Of a stretch of 64,000 bases of DNA, positions 63,269-64,000 are shown piece by piece (position 1 is the stretch's first letter; each line of letters starts with the position of its first letter). The notes under the pieces are model-generated. The model was not told the DNA's origin and ran no database searches. It saw nothing but the letters and a program-made list of their open reading frames with translations. This DNA comes from Rhexocercosporidium sp. MPI-PUGE-AT-0058 (taxonomy: Eukaryota; Ascomycota; Leotiomycetes; Helotiales): NCBI GenBank assembly GCA_020746875.1, contig JAGTJL010000020.1, positions 930,001-994,000 of the forward strand. The letters are read 5' to 3'. The position numbers and the translations under genes are program-made.

Positions 63269-63811
63269 ACAGCAAGCAAGCAATTGCAGATTAGTTAGGG
63301 TTAAGTATAGAGAAGAACAAATTGGTGACGGGCTGGATAGCACAAAGGCAAGAAGGGCAAGAGAATTCTACAATGAAAGAGTACGAGTAATCAAACAAGT
63401 CGTTGAGGATGTTCGACGGCGCCGTGTAAGAAGGAAGGACAGAGGATGTGAAGGAAGAGGTCGCGAAATCGAGAAGGGGCTGGGCTGGGCTGCAGGACGA
63501 GTAGACGAGTAGAGCAAGGTAGTTCCATATCGGCGAATGCCGTCGCGGTGTCCGATGCCCTTGTCGTCTGAACCTCGTGCGTGATTGGCCAACAAAAGTG
63601 GGCGAGTGAGTCTCAATGAGTCCTCTTCCCAATCCAACTACCTAGGTACCTGCCTATTGCTTGTCAAACACAAGGTAATACATACCTGCCTACTTACATG
63701 TTACACTTGGCTTTCACTCCTTCTACCTTGCGATCTCTTATAAGAAGGCCTGAATCTCGATCTTTCTTCAACCACAGTCAATACAGATTCGTATCTAGGA
63801 CCTTGGCAAGC
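63269..63811. other. Divergent promoter at the right end
   Basis: About 540 bp between outward-facing starts of the low-complexity protein and the nucleotidase-like gene. It should hold both promoters. CT-rich and CCTACC-type short repeats lie at 63630-63700. The frames here are not convincing. Confidence 0.5.
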
Positions 63812-64000
63812 ATGGCAGCCAATAGACCCGTCTTCTTTTTTGATATTGACAATTGTGTGAGTTTGTTCCTCTGAGGCAGCGAGTTTTACTGATAGAAGAA
63901 ACTCCGGTAGCTTTATCCAAAGAGTACGTAACTACTACTCAGAAGAACATACAGAGCATCTATTTACTGCTCGTAGGCAAAAAGGTCCATGACCACATGT
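63812..64000 (+). CDS. SDT1-like: Pyrimidine 5'-nucleotidase-like HAD protein, 5' part (partial)
   Basis: The first three exons of a gene that runs off the right edge: 63812-63856, 63912-63924 and 63977-64000+. Spliced, they read MAANRPVFFFDIDNCLYPKS followed by KKVHDHM. This is the start of the SDT1/PHM8 branch of haloacid dehalogenase-like hydrolases. The DxD motif (DID here) holds the nucleophile aspartate and the acid/base aspartate. Family members dephosphorylate pyrimidine nucleotides or lysophosphatidate. The second exon is only 13 nt, yet both flanking introns (55 and 52 bp) have good GT-AG ends and the peptide is exactly the family sequence, so the microexon is credible. Confidence 0.85.

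Overview
The window is nuclear DNA of a filamentous ascomycete (Pezizomycotina). Genes are split by short 45-140 bp GT-AG introns, often with CTAAC- or CTAAT-type branch sites, and the intergenic DNA contains long pyrimidine tracts and microsatellites. Gene content (a group III G-alpha, a HOG-type MAP kinase, a HET-domain NLR, Zn2Cys6 regulators, DUF3716-type proteins) fits a Leotiomycetes-like fungus, but the class assignment is an inference. I rebuilt exon-intron models by hand. Every complete model keeps one frame across its junctions and has a total length divisible by three.

Layout: (1) 1-2.2 kb, the 3' end of a probable transcription factor converging on a salicylate-hydroxylase-like FAD monooxygenase. 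(2) 3.3-5.6 kb, a KRE6/SKN1-type beta-1,6-glucan synthesis protein. (3) 7.1-10.3 kb, a tandem pair of DUF3716-like six-cysteine nuclear proteins. (4) 11.4-15.6 kb, a mitochondrial K+/H+ exchange-related protein, an SRF1-like membrane protein and a cupin. (5) 16.8-19.3 kb, cullin-1; then about 5 kb without a recognisable gene; then a group III G-alpha (24.3-25.6 kb). (6) 28.8-31.9 kb, glycogen phosphorylase. (7) 33.1-35.8 kb, AVL9. (8) 38.1-39.6 kb, the HOG1-type MAPK. (9) 42.4-45.9 kb, a HET/NB-ARC/TPR NLR-like protein, the main accessory gene of the window. (10) 47.6-50.4 kb, a Zn2Cys6 transcription factor. (11) 51.4-54.6 kb, a multi-KH RNA-binding protein. (12) 58.6-60.4 kb, an MFS sugar transporter. 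(13) 60.6-63.3 kb, a large low-complexity probable nuclear protein. (14) 63.8 kb to the edge, the start of a pyrimidine 5'-nucleotidase-like HAD protein with a 13-nt microexon.

Most genes are conserved core functions in signalling (G-alpha, MAPK), carbon storage and uptake, secretion, cell wall and ubiquitin ligation, and they do not form one pathway. The parts most worth study are the NLR-like gene with nine 42-residue TPR-like repeats, four of them nearly identical; the tandem DUF3716 paralogues with an ancestral intron and conserved ends; and the HOG1 3' end, where splicing or retaining the last intron gives two different C-termini. I saw no convincing tRNA, rRNA, transposon or CRISPR array.
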